Source: Diorhabda sublineata (Eukaryota; Arthropoda; Insecta; Coleoptera; Chrysomelidae). Taken from it: DNA of 64,000 bases. Below are positions 25,325 to 35,225 of the stretch, piece after piece. Under the pieces are notes generated by a model that was not told the DNA's origin, searched no databases, and saw only the letters and a program-made list of their open reading frames with translations. Positions within the stretch are counted from its first letter, which is position 1. Each line of letters starts with the position of its first letter. A program made the position numbers and the translations under genes. The DNA is taken from the NCBI RefSeq assembly GCF_026230105.1, contig NC_079477.1, forward strand, positions 15,939,001 to 16,003,000, in the 5' to 3' direction.

Positions 25325-25690
25325 TTAACGGAAACTGCACAAAAAAACAATATTTTCATGTATTTTGTAAAAAATCTTCATTATCTGCTCAAAATAAACT
25401 CCTTTACAGCCAATGTAATTAAGTGTTAGAATTATTATTCCATCAAAGGATCCTTTGGAAGTTGAATGCTTGTTGAAGGTTTTTTGGGACCATTTATATC
25501 GTTCACTGGGGGATTTTCTATTACCTTCACCAACAATACGATTCACCGAGGTGACAGAAACATTACACGCTTTTTTACATGCTTTGGCTACTCTCTCCTG
25601 CAAACTGCCAGAGGAATTTTTAGGGCATCCTGTTCTTTTTCTATTTTCATAAATTGATACACTGTATACGATTTGTCGAACTTGAACTAT
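25325..25690 (-). pseudogene. helix-turn-helix N-terminus of an IS630-like insect transposase
   Basis: On the minus strand, QFMKIEKEQDAL (about 25660-25625) is followed, after a frame break, by ERVAKACKKACNVSVTSVNR and IVGEGN (25325-25603). This is the layout of the N-terminal DNA-binding domain of a DDE transposase family widespread in insects. In that family an N-terminal Y-x-F-M-x-x-E-K helix precedes a helix-turn-helix with a V-A-x-A-x-(G/N)-V-S-x-x-S/T-V-x-R-I-V core, then a Ser-Pro-x-K/R-basic linker; here NRKSPSERYKWS. The DDE catalytic domain should follow towards lower coordinates, but only a vague resemblance continues to 25330. A fragment that looks like the catalytic part of the same family lies on the plus strand at 61.4 kb. 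The plus-strand open frames over 25455-25657 are antisense shadows. Confidence 0.6.
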
Positions 25691-27035
25691 GAATCATTTT
25701 ATTGGAGCCACTCATATTTTCACATTTTGTCTAAAATAAGATTTCAAGAATTAATGAACGAACATTTTAACATTTCAAAGTGAATATGAAATTACAAAAA
25801 TATTTCCCCATCATCTTTTTTATTCAAATTTACAAATTCATATACTGAATTTTTAGACCTTTGATAAACTAAATAATGAAATATTGATGAAAAATTCAAT
25901 TTTCGACTATTTTATGGAAAACCAATTTATAGATATCTTACTACTAATCCACTGCCCACACAAAATATTCTCACAAAAGTCAACTAAATTAAACTGGCAA
26001 TAGTAACAACTACTAATTAATTAATATTATATTTATTATATTATAATTAAATATCAAATACCTACCTACCATAACTTGAAGCTAGGACAAAATTTACTAA
26101 AGAGAAACGAAAATCACCGCCTTATTATAATATTCTCAGTCGGAAGAACCAAGTAAAAGAGACTACGATTGAAATTAAAGTACTTACTTAAAATGTTGAT
26201 ATAGGTAGTAGGATCCTAATTCAAACGTAAAATTGTGTTTCGCTTCAGTTTGACTTATGGCTCTACTCGATTTCCACTATCTCTAGTCCACTGTAAGTAT
26301 AGTGTCGAAAAGTAACACTAAAAATACTCGGTTCATAATTTCATTTAATTTATTAGCACATATTTACTAAAATTTATTTTCCATTATAACGTTTTGGTGT
26401 TTTCTTTAATGCTTTCGTTATAATCAAATTTTAATCTCGTTTTTCTTTATAGGTGCCTCAGTTAGAGAGATATATGAAATATTTGAAGAAATGAAACGAT
26501 TGTCGAAATTTCTCAATAGAGATTTCTAGTCACAAATCATAAGATTTTAATGTTTGGAAGAAGTAGAAACACATACACAGTATTTTTTTAAGAAGTATTA
26601 CAGTAAGAAGTATTAACAGTATTTTGTTCTAATTTATTACTTCATATACTTTTCGAATGAGTTATAGAATCTCGAAATCCGTTCAAATCAAGATTTAAAA
26701 AAAAAACGTGGCTTTGAAAAGGACCCAGAGGACTTACTGGGACTTGTTCTAAAGTATATTATGAAAATATAGAGTAAAGTGGGTCGAGCACTTTTTTAAT
26801 AATGTAATAGAGATAACACAAATATTGATTTACATAACACAGAGATTGTCTTATAAGAACATTTAAACATGTAACTTAATACTAGTATCTAATTCTATGG
26901 AGAGTACAATCGTTTTACTTTTTCCAATCATTCTGTCTTTGTTTATAGACGAAGTAGTCGTTTCTATAGTAAATAGTAATAAAATCGTATATTATTGAGA
27001 TATTATTGGAAACAAAGTTTAAAGCAGCCGTGGCA
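25691..27035. other. AT-rich unassigned DNA with one weak exon-like string
   Basis: No gene is supported. At 26440-26529 (+) a pyrimidine-rich tract ending in CTTTATAG is followed by an open stretch of about 25 codons (ASVREIYEIFEEMKRLSKFL) and a stop. It looks like a 3' splice acceptor plus a short terminal exon, but there is nothing else to back it. Confidence 0.35.
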
Positions 27036-27039
27036 ACAA

Positions 27040-27830
27040 GGAAAATATGTGATATTCAAGAAGAGATACAATTAATGAGAGAACGACACCTAGTACTAGC
27101 ATTCGCCGATTATTAGACTCTCTTGAACCTTCGAAAGATATCATACATCGCCTATCAAAATCATTAGGTAAGATATATAAAAATCGATTAATGTCACACA
27201 AATTAACCGAGAATCAAGCGAAACGTCGAGTGCAGGTGTACAGCTTCTTGTTATGTTTGAGGCATTTGAGGCATCATGACAAATCTAAGCATCTAAAATA
27301 AGGAAAATCAATGGCTAGATAACATAAACAGAACCGATCGCGGAGAGAGGTCCATTCAAGCGGAAAGTCTTGTTGTGAGTCTGTTGGAATTATGAAGGTT
27401 TAGAGTACTTACGAAATCATTTCAAATGGACGAGCTATGAATGCCATGGTACAAACTAGACAACTGATGCGAGGTTATTTCAGAGTAATATCTAGTATTT
27501 GTTAACAGAAATCGGGTTATCTTACAAGACAATGCTAAACCATATACTGCGAAAGTTAAGCGAAATAAGATCGAAAAACTTGGTGGTATTGGACTCTAGC
27601 CACATCCAGCATTTAGTCTGGATCTTGCACCGTCGGGTTACTATTAATTTTGATCCATAGCGCAATTCTTGCGTGGGAAAAAATTTGGATCTAAAGGAGA
27701 TGAAAATGCAGTGCTATATTTTTTCACATCTAAGCATCAAGAAAGGTTTTTTAAAGGTTATAAAGAGCTTGCTGAAGGTTATGCTGAAACCATAGATTAC
27801 GATGGACTGTACTTGGAAGATTGAAGCTCT
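27040..27830 (+). pseudogene. mariner-like transposase, nearly full span but heavily decayed
   Basis: This is the longest mariner copy in the window. Plus-strand translation starts in the N-terminal domain with STSIRRLLDSLEPSKDIIH and HRLSKSLGK, the second helix-turn-helix. Next comes the linker motif SHKLTENQAKRRVQV (27190-27235), equivalent to the family's WVPHxLTxxQ..RV. After a poorly preserved middle (27290-27510), the core resumes with LTRQC or LQDNAKPYTAKV around 27525-27555, the second catalytic Asp block. HPAFSLDLAPSGYY at 27602-27645 follows with the third Asp, then SIAQFLRGKKFGSKGDENAV and FFTSKHQERFFKGYKEL to the C-terminal YDGLYLED before a stop at about 27823. The first catalytic segment (DETW) is not readable. 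Multiple stops and indels mean it is inactive. The D34D-type spacing identifies mariner rather than Tc1. Confidence 0.85.
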
Positions 27831-29180
27831 CTTGTATGATTATCGAATTAACAAAGTGAACATTGGGAAAGATCTATTATTGAGGTAAAATTTAACTTGT
27901 AACTTCTGTACCATCCCTTCAGTGGAAGTTCGTAAAATTTATTAGACAATTTTGAGCTTTTGTATTTTCATATCAACTATTTGTAATAGTTATATCTGAA
28001 GTTTTTTAACATAAATAATAATAAATCTCTCAAAAGATTTGTAAATTTCTACTTTGCTTTGAAATGTAGAGAGCAAAGTTTTTATCTGCTGTTTCTCCAG
28101 CATATATCATGACAAATATTACACGGGATTTGTAAATGTAAATTTTGGTTTGAATTGTAGTTTTTACTCTTTTTCTCAGGAATAGTTTCTTATATATAGT
28201 TAAGATATCGGTTATTTAACCAAAGGATAGTTTGCAAAACGGCACATTTACCCAGTTTACTACCTCAGTTTTATTGCAATTGATACCCAGCTCAATTCCT
28301 AATACAATCCCCATATAACTTTAATTGAAGTATTAAAACTACGGTGTATTGTTATAGTTGGTACAGTAGTCATAATCCAAAAGGTAGCGATCAATAACAT
28401 TCAATCAACTACAACTGATTTATAAACGTTATAAAGCAACCAGGAATCACTTTCAACAAGTATTATTTCTTCAATTTCAGAATAGCTACTGGGCAATTAG
28501 ATTTCTCACTATAAAATCTTTTATTGATAAAAATGTTTGGAGATTTTAAATTTTATAACGAAATTTAACATTAAATGAATATCAAAAGATGTACTTTTGA
28601 CTTTATGACATTTACGAAATGGATAACGAAACACCTATACACCTAAACCGGATTTACTTCTCAATATGCTCCATACTCAGTTAAAGTTGGTAATTACACA
28701 ATTCGATTAAGAATTTTCTGTTGTAGATTTAATATCTATGTATCAATATAGACTACGTTATGTAGTGCTTTCATTTTGTAAAGAAATTTAATCACTGTTA
28801 TATCTATACTATCAATCGATATACAATATAATAAATTTCATGTAGTTCCCTAATTTTCAACATAACATAAAGGGAACAGCTAATATTCTCGTATTATAAA
28901 TAGATCAATAAATCCAGCTTTTTCACAAATATTTGGATTTTTCAATAAAATGTAGAAACCTCATTTTATAAATTTATCATTTTTATAAATACTTTCAAAA
29001 ATATGTATAGAATCTTATGCGAGAAAGTATTCGTTTAAAGGCAATCGAATCATTATAAATTGGACGGTATTATAGCAAAATTGTGATATTACAATTACTA
29101 TGCAATTACTATCGTTGATTTCAAATGTTTGTCTAAACATGAGAATTTGTACAAGGATTCAACGTATTCAATTTCGAAGA
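27831..29180. other. AT-rich unassigned DNA
   Basis: No coding potential was recognised. The first part presumably contains the 3' terminus of the mariner element above, but an inverted terminal repeat pair could not be found by eye. Confidence 0.45.
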
Positions 29181-29189
29181 AGTCATTGA

Positions 29190-29221
29190 GTTTTGGATCC
29201 ACATTTACGTGGATCCAAAAC
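29190..29221. repeat. perfect 13-bp inverted repeat with a 6-nt loop
   Basis: GTTTTGGATCCAC at 29190-29202 is exactly complementary to GTGGATCCAAAAC at 29209-29221, separated by ATTTAC. The stem would be moderately stable in an otherwise AT-rich context. No run of T follows, and nothing ties it to a gene. Confidence 0.9.
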
Positions 29222-30340
29222 GCAAGCATTGAACATGTTTTGTAGGTTTTTAGATACTTTTTTCTGGAAGAGAACTGTGAAATATAATTAAATTATCTTC
29301 TTTGAAATATTCTTGGAACTGCTTCTTGAATGAGTGGTTATTTTTCAGCAACAAGTAAAACTCTGAAGGTACTTTATCCATGTTGAAGCTGAACGTGTTT
29401 TTAAATAATTGAATTTTTTATGATGCCATGTCTAAATTTTCAAATCGGTTGTCAAACTATTAGCTTATATATAATTCCTAAAACGTACATCGGGAAAATG
29501 TAGCAGTGCTTTGTGCATGTTTCAAAGTGGACAAAGATCTGAGATCCAAGATGCTTATCAAAAAGAAAATCTCCAACATGCCAGTTACAAGTCATAAGTC
29601 ACAAACAAGGGATTGTTCGCCTCACAATTTCAAGTTCAAGAGGGTGATATGCATGGTGAACTCAACAAAGGCTAGGATAACGTGGGTCAATCATAAAAAG
29701 TCCACAATATCGCGGAGTTCAAAAAGCCGCCGTAATGTTTATGTTTTACTGGAGAAGTCCAAAATGAACTATCAACAACCACAATAAATTTTTTGAATTT
29801 ATGGTATTTAAGGAAGTTTGAATGAATTAAGTTTTTACAAGTATATTCATTACTTCAACTATGTCAAAATCTTTTTCACATAAAGCCTGCTGAATAATGC
29901 TTTGTTATATAATGGGCTCAAGCCCTCTATCTATTTTTACTGAAATACAAATGTTTCCATCGACAAGCGACTCTTGGTTGATGTAACAAGTTATTTCCGA
30001 TATCTTCCCCAATATCTCTAACAGGAATAAATGACGAAAGTTTATCGAGGCACATTTCTTCAACCATTGATCTAGATTTTGGTGGTCGTAGTCCCATCAT
30101 TGTTTAAAAACAACAGAAGGCTACATAAGTGCTTCTTTAACGTTGGATATAAGAAATAGCTACTGATTGCTAAATTTGGTGTGTATAGAGGTCAACTGCA
30201 AGTTTCCTACTTTACACAATAGCCATCTACTCTTGTTTCGTGCTATGTAACGATATGATCGATGTGATGGCTGTCAGATTGGCTAAAAAAATATAAGTTT
30301 GAACCTAAATTCATTTCATTGAGCTCATAATATGTAATGA
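29222..30340. other. AT-rich DNA with one unassigned open frame
   Basis: The plus-strand frame 29506-29787 (93 codons) is Lys/Ser/Arg-rich, basic and Cys-poor. Its sequence (with CSPHNFKFKRV and KARITWVNHKKS) is less AT-skewed than most chance frames here, but I recognise no family. It may be a remnant of a repeat. The rest shows nothing. Confidence 0.35.
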
Positions 30341-30364
30341 GCAAGTGCATTATAATGCACTTGC
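30341..30364. repeat. perfect 24-bp palindrome
   Basis: GCAAGTGCATTA is followed immediately by its exact reverse complement TAATGCACTTGC, with no spacer. The surroundings give no sign of a larger inverted repeat. It could be the centre of an eroded foldback element. Confidence 0.9.
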
Positions 30365-31215
30365 AACAGAAATGATATGCTGCTCTCGACATCATAGCAT
30401 AGTATGAACTAAAGCATAAGGCGATACCATTTCTCTACTTGTTATTTGCTCATTTTCATCATGATCTCGATATTACTGGGAATGTCAGCTATGGACATAT
30501 TCTTTATCCACATTAGTCCATTACACATAGAGCCAATTTTTCTAAAAAAACTTCTATATATATGGTTTCACAATATTGCGGTTTTTTTATATCTTACCTC
30601 TTAATTACATTTATTCTATTCAATACTTAGAAACATCTGTGAAGGCACAACGGGAAATAAAGCTCTTCTATATACTTATTCATTGTAGAAAATAAAGAAG
30701 CATAAAAAGTAATACAATAACTGTACAACAACATATGATCGTTTTCAAATATTAAATGGGATCAATCTAGAATGAAAGCTTATTATTATTGTGTACATTT
30801 TATGCATAAATTTAATTAGTTCTGAAGTGAAGACACTCTTTTTCATTGTGCTATGTTTCATTACGCTATCCGTGTCCATAGTATCTTATTTGTGCATATA
30901 CTTGTAATTACTATTACTAAATTATATAAATTAACTCAATACGAACATTTCGGAGTAGATTGAGTCAAATTCATTATTTATTTGAAACATTTTTCTAAGA
31001 CATTGTTTTCTATTACGTGAAATAATTCATATGTAATGACCATCAAACACCTTCGAATTTTAGTGCAATATATAATCCAATAATATGAGGAATCATAACT
31101 ATGATTTTATTTTGAAGTAAGAAAATTGAAAATAACTACAAAAATCAATTTTCAAAAAATATCTAAAAAACATACAGGAATCAAAAAAATTATATATAAA
31201 ATAAATTTTCAATAT
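30365..31215. other. AT-rich unassigned DNA
   Basis: No coding, structural or repeat feature was recognised. Confidence 0.5.
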
Positions 31216-31218
31216 TAA

Positions 31219-31320
31219 TGTCCCGAGTGCATGTCAAATTGTCGATAATTTAATTTTCTCGAGTGCGCGAATGCGCACGAGAGGAAATTATGAGACAATT
31301 TGACATGCACGAGAGGGCAT
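31219..31320. repeat. long imperfect hairpin (about 50-bp arms, 4-nt loop)
   Basis: The sequence folds back on itself around the loop GAAT at 31269-31272. The inner arms are CTCGAGTGCGC and GCGCACGAGAG. Further out TCGATAATTTAA faces AAATTATGAGA, and the outermost arms GTGCATGTCAAATTGTC and GACAATTTGACATGCAC are exactly complementary over 17 bp. The ends ATGTCCCGAG and GAGAGGGCAT are also near-complementary. This is a foldback structure of just over 100 bp, GC-richer than its flanks. It sits beside a second palindromic unit with which it shares TCGATAATTT. Confidence 0.85.
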
Positions 31321-31327
31321 TTTGGCA

Positions 31328-31558
31328 GACTATTTCCTGAGGAAAATTTAATTTAAAATAAACAATAATTGTTCCTTTTCTTAAAATATAAAATTAAAAC
31401 CAAATGATGTTTATTAATCCTAGACGAAAATTTGGCACTAGTGCAAATTATCGATAATTTGCACTAGTGCAGTATTATCGCTGAAATTTGATCGTTGCTA
31501 GGTAAACATAAAATATTACAGCTTTTTGGTTGGCTTAAATTTTTCGAAGGAAATAGTC
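31328..31558. mobile_element. small element with about 24-bp inverted termini and a perfect 36-bp internal palindrome
   Basis: GACTATTTCCTGAGGAAAAT at 31328-31347 and its inverted counterpart TTCGAAGGAAATAGTC ending at 31558 form imperfect terminal inverted repeats of about 24 bp. Between them, 31435-31470 is a perfect spacerless palindrome whose half is GCACTAGTGCAAATTATC. The arrangement resembles a miniature inverted-repeat element or a cruciform-forming unit. With the adjoining hairpin at 31219-31320 it may form one composite element of about 340 bp. No target-site duplication was identified, and the superfamily is unknown. Confidence 0.6.
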
Positions 31559-31855
31559 CATGAAATTATGTCTGACGAGCTCTACTCTGCTCAGCAAAAC
31601 TTCTAACTCTAATAAAAATAAATATGTAATATTCTAGATGTCATAATCTATCGAAAAATAAATTATTAAAAAAATATATTTTTGAGATTTTTCATGGCAC
31701 TAGATATGATAAAAATGAGTTATAAATTTACATGTTTCGATTTTGTGTGATTTTTTGATATTTCGAACAAGCCTTGGACTTACCATAAGGGAGCAAAATT
31801 ATGAAATCATGAAAAGAATGATGATTACGTATTTAACACGTTAATCCAGAAAAGT
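31559..31855. other. AT-rich unassigned DNA
   Basis: No feature was recognised in this stretch between the foldback cluster and the TA array. Confidence 0.5.
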
Positions 31856-31868
31856 GTATATATATACA

Positions 31869-31937
<69 letters not shown>
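31856..31937. repeat. (TA)n microsatellite, about 82 bp
   Basis: An alternating TA tract with only a few C interruptions near its left end (ATATACAATAT and ATATACATAT). The array is long and nearly pure, so recent expansion or instability is likely. The minus-strand open frame across it, with alternating Tyr-Ile, is an artefact of the repeat. Confidence 0.98.
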
Positions 31938-31941
<4 letters not shown>

Positions 31942-32925
31942 CTGAATAAACTGTATATAGTGCATTTACTTAAATGAAGAGATGTAATATTTTCTAAAAT
32001 AAAAAAAAAATATTTCAAAACTGATTTAATCAAATTAGATTCGCAGAAATTGATATTTATTGTTATTGACTTAAGCCTCTTTAGAATATCGGGTAAAGAA
32101 GTCCGCTATCATAAATAGACATAAAAACGTATCCAATGAATATCCCATAAGAATATTAATTTCAAGTGATTAAGAATTGAATTAAAGATAATAATAATTT
32201 TTAATATTTTTATTTCATACTTGCAAGATTTGCTTGTATAGTCAAGCAAATATCACATTATAAATACGTAAAATCCATACTAAAAGAACCCTCCCGATTG
32301 TTTTTTATACTATTAAACTTCTCAATTCCACCATAAAGTTGTATTCTAAGAATTCAACCTATAAAGAATTTAAATCAGTTTCATTTCTTACTGGAGATGC
32401 CGTATGGCAGTGTTGCCAACTGTAAGGAAAAAATTCACTACTGTTAAAAATGGAATATCTTCTTATATTTTCATTTGTCATTAGCTACATTTCGTATTTA
32501 GTTACGTTTACTTTCGAATTCGTGAAATTTTACGAATCCCAAATCAACTATAGGACTATGTTATGCAGATGAAAAAATAGTAAATTCAATGTTCATATTC
32601 TAAAATAAAAAAGAGGTGAAATGTTCTCCAGCAATTCATCATTGCTGTTTGCAATGATTTTTTTCGAATCGCTAAACTGCTGATTTCGACTAATTGGTGG
32701 TTTTTCAGATAGGTACACTACAATACACAGTTTTAGTATGAGGTCAAAAATACTAATTGCAGTTATTTATGTTTATAACACGCTAGAAAATTTTCTCAAA
32801 TTCCAAGCATTTTATGTCCTATTGTTGTCGCTATAGGTAGGTAAGAAATCTATCGCATATTATAGTATGGCTAAGCAAATATTATAGATAAGTATTAACT
32901 ATAACGTTATTGGGATCGTACGCAA
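31938..32925. other. AT-rich unassigned DNA
   Basis: Nothing supportable was found. A GGCAGTGTTGCCAACTGT string at about 32405-32422 resembles sequences common in insect repeats, but no element boundary is visible. Confidence 0.4.
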
Positions 32926-32929
32926 TAAT

Positions 32930-33130
32930 AATAATAGCTTAACGCGCAAAATGCTTGATTCTCTTGTCTTTTCCTGTCAGTTCAAAGCACCTAATCTGCT
33001 TATGTCATCTTCCACCTTTTTAACCATTTTGTCCTAGGTCTTCCGCGTCTTTTTCTACCGCCGGGAACCCATTGAAAAATGTTATAGATTTTGTTCCTTA
33101 TCTCCACAGATGCCTTTACATCACTTAACT
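32930..33130 (-). pseudogene. C-terminal tail of an RTE-like non-LTR reverse transcriptase
   Basis: On the minus strand, GGRKRRGRPRTKWLKRWK (about 33063-33010) continues into a region with residues corresponding to a V-E-x-D-I-x-R-L-G motif, split by a frameshift (KKVEDDISRLGALN in the next frame), and then a stop. The basic RGRPRTKW motif followed by an acidic helix is the hallmark C-terminus of a class of RTE-like reverse transcriptases frequent in insects and helminths. Only about 50 codons remain. It lies on the opposite strand to the RTE-like copy at 34.3-35.2 kb, so it is a separate insertion. Confidence 0.55.
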
Positions 33131-34250
33131 GTCTAAGCTTTGTTTTTTTACATGAGTTCGTAACTTATGACTCATTTTCTTTTTATCCTAAAATCCCCTT
33201 CACTAATTTTTACTAGATTTCAGCTGAGTTTGTAATAAAAATGTAAATATTCCACTCCTGTTTTGACGATAAGCATCCTATATTTCGTATTTATTCAATA
33301 TTAATGCAATCTTAATATATCGTGGTTTTGTTTTGATCATTTTATTCTGCAAATGTTAAGCTGCCATTATTATTATTATTATTATATTACATGTATAGTT
33401 ATTTGGATACCTAACAGTAAAATAGAATCTTTCAGTATCTAATCAATTTATTTCACGTTGTTTGATTTCATATTGTCCTAATTTTTCAAGAACTAACTCT
33501 GTATTTCAAGCAAATAATAAAAAATAAGTTGTTTCATTCCCATATATTAATGTTTATAAAAAGCTTTTATAAGTGGCAACATTGCAATAATAGTATAATG
33601 GTAAGAAAGATCTTTCGACAAGCGGGGCAGCACCAACGCTGCTGGAGATCTGGCAGGCTTGGACCAATGAGGGCCAGACATTTTTATCGACCCATGAATA
33701 CAGAAAACCCGGCAAGCTATTGCCCAGGCAACCAACAAGCGCTTACATCTCCGAATTCGATACATTAGATTCTCTGTCGAAAATAATTCAAATGAATAAG
33801 AGAGGGAATAGTCTTTTTATTGTTGATTAGTAGGCATATTGCCAATTTCATTAATATTTTATAAACAAAAAAGCGTAGTAAATAAATTAATGAGGTGATA
33901 ATCTATATAATGTATTTAATATTCGAATGTCTCACTTGAAACTCATTATAGAACAATTTCAAACGTTTTTATGCTGTTCTTAATTCAGATGTACTAAGTA
34001 TAAAACGAAAAGCAAGATTAATAAAACTTAGTTAGTAACAATAAATACGTATAGTTTAGCTAAATTTGAGAAAAAATACCAGGGAAATCTACCCTAAAGT
34101 AATTCTGCGTTAATAAAATTGATAAAATCACAGTACATACCCACTAACCTTAAATTAAAAATCACACATTCACATCAAATAGAAAAGAATGAATGTAACG
34201 TATTCATTAAAAAAGTAAAAAGAAAGACGCAAGTAATTACCGGCTTCTTT
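33131..34250. other. AT-rich DNA with a GC-richer unassigned stretch
   Basis: A short ATT/TTA microsatellite lies at about 33367-33386. At 33595-33770 the sequence becomes GC-richer and is open in two frames on the plus strand (one reading DLSTSGAAPTLLEIWQAW, the other RSFDKRGSTNAAGDLAGLD). This suggests a fragment of real coding or repeat origin, but I cannot place it. The remainder is AT-rich without signal. Confidence 0.4.
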
Positions 34251-34254
34251 GTAG

Positions 34255-35225
34255 TCTGCTGACCTAATCCGGGCTTTCGACTGGGTGAAATTCAGAGGCT
34301 TTATACGCATTTTACAGGAAGAATGAGTCAACATAAAGTGATAAAATAGAAAAGGAATTTAACTCAATAAACCGTACAAGAATACAGCTCGACGACATAT
34401 TCACAGATGACATTCCAATAACAACAAGAATTAGATAGGGTGACAGTCTGAGTCAAATGCTTTTCAACCTTTCCTAGACGGCATAATAAACGAAGTCAAA
34501 AACTTAGGAAGAGAATTAAAGATGGAAAGCAGCGAGTTCCAAATTGTAAACTACGCAGATGATGCAGTTCTCATGATAGAATATGAACACAATCTGTAGA
34601 TTGAATGCTTTTTAATCAATTGGCAGGACAGACCAATATGAAGATATCTATCCCAAAGACAAAATCTATGACAATAACTAAAGACCCAGTACGCTGCAAA
34701 TTAGCGATAGACGATAAAATCATTGAACAAGTTCGGAGCATCTCCTATCTAGGAACTATATCATCAAGTAATAGAAATATCTTCGAGAAAGCACGTACAC
34801 AAGCTAACAAGGCCGCCGGAATCTCCAGAAGTTTGCACGACGTTATATTGCTCAATAAATTCATGTCCACCTCAAGCAAGGTGCACGTATACAAAACAGC
34901 TATACGTCCAATATTAACCCATGCAGCTGAAATAAGAGCGGATACCAGCAAGAAAAAACAACTTTTCCGAACAACAGAGATGAAAACTCTTGGATCGATA
35001 GGGGAAGTAACCCTCGGGGCCAGATAACAGATGCAGTAAGAGGAGAAGTCGAGAGTGGAAGGCACATTTTGACAGAATGGGGGAGAGTCGGTTGGCGAAG
35101 TAATAATTCAAGGAGAAGTTCAATACCAGAAGATCAGCAGGCAGACCTTCAAAGAGATCGACGAGACATGGACATCGACATCCCAAGAACGAGACTAAAG
35201 ACACTGGAAAATACGGGTCACGCTC
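34255..35225 (+). pseudogene. RTE-like non-LTR reverse transcriptase, best-preserved retroelement frame
   Basis: This is a reverse transcriptase palm-thumb region with a surviving catalytic box. Before the box, a decayed DFSKAFDWV-like string (about 34270) and an LD(D/G)II..EVKNL block (34470-34500) are seen. IVNYADDAVLM at 34547-34578 carries the YADD catalytic Asp pair. A frameshift leads into a 140-codon uninterrupted frame (34605-35027) with MKISIPKTKSMTITKDPVRC, then VRSISYLGTISSS, ARTQANKAAGISRSLHDVIL, VHVYKTAIRPILTHAAEIRA and FRTTEMKTLGSIGEVTL. After a frameshift the tail contains RRSAGRPSKRWDETWTSTSQ-like residues to about 35200, the GRP-(S/T)-K-RW motif. The order fits RTE-like elements. 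Stops at the boundary of each segment make it non-functional as a whole. Confidence 0.85.

Noticed and set aside
26453..26529. Terminal coding exon (ASVREIYEIFEEMKRLSKFL)
   Set aside because: It has a plausible acceptor, but about 25 codons with no homology, no conservation evidence and no second exon is too little to call.
31833..32033. Minus-strand frame with Ile-Tyr repeats
   Set aside because: An artefact of the TA microsatellite.
34745..35204. Minus-strand open frames of 96-106 codons
   Set aside because: Shadows of the plus-strand RTE-like reverse transcriptase frame.
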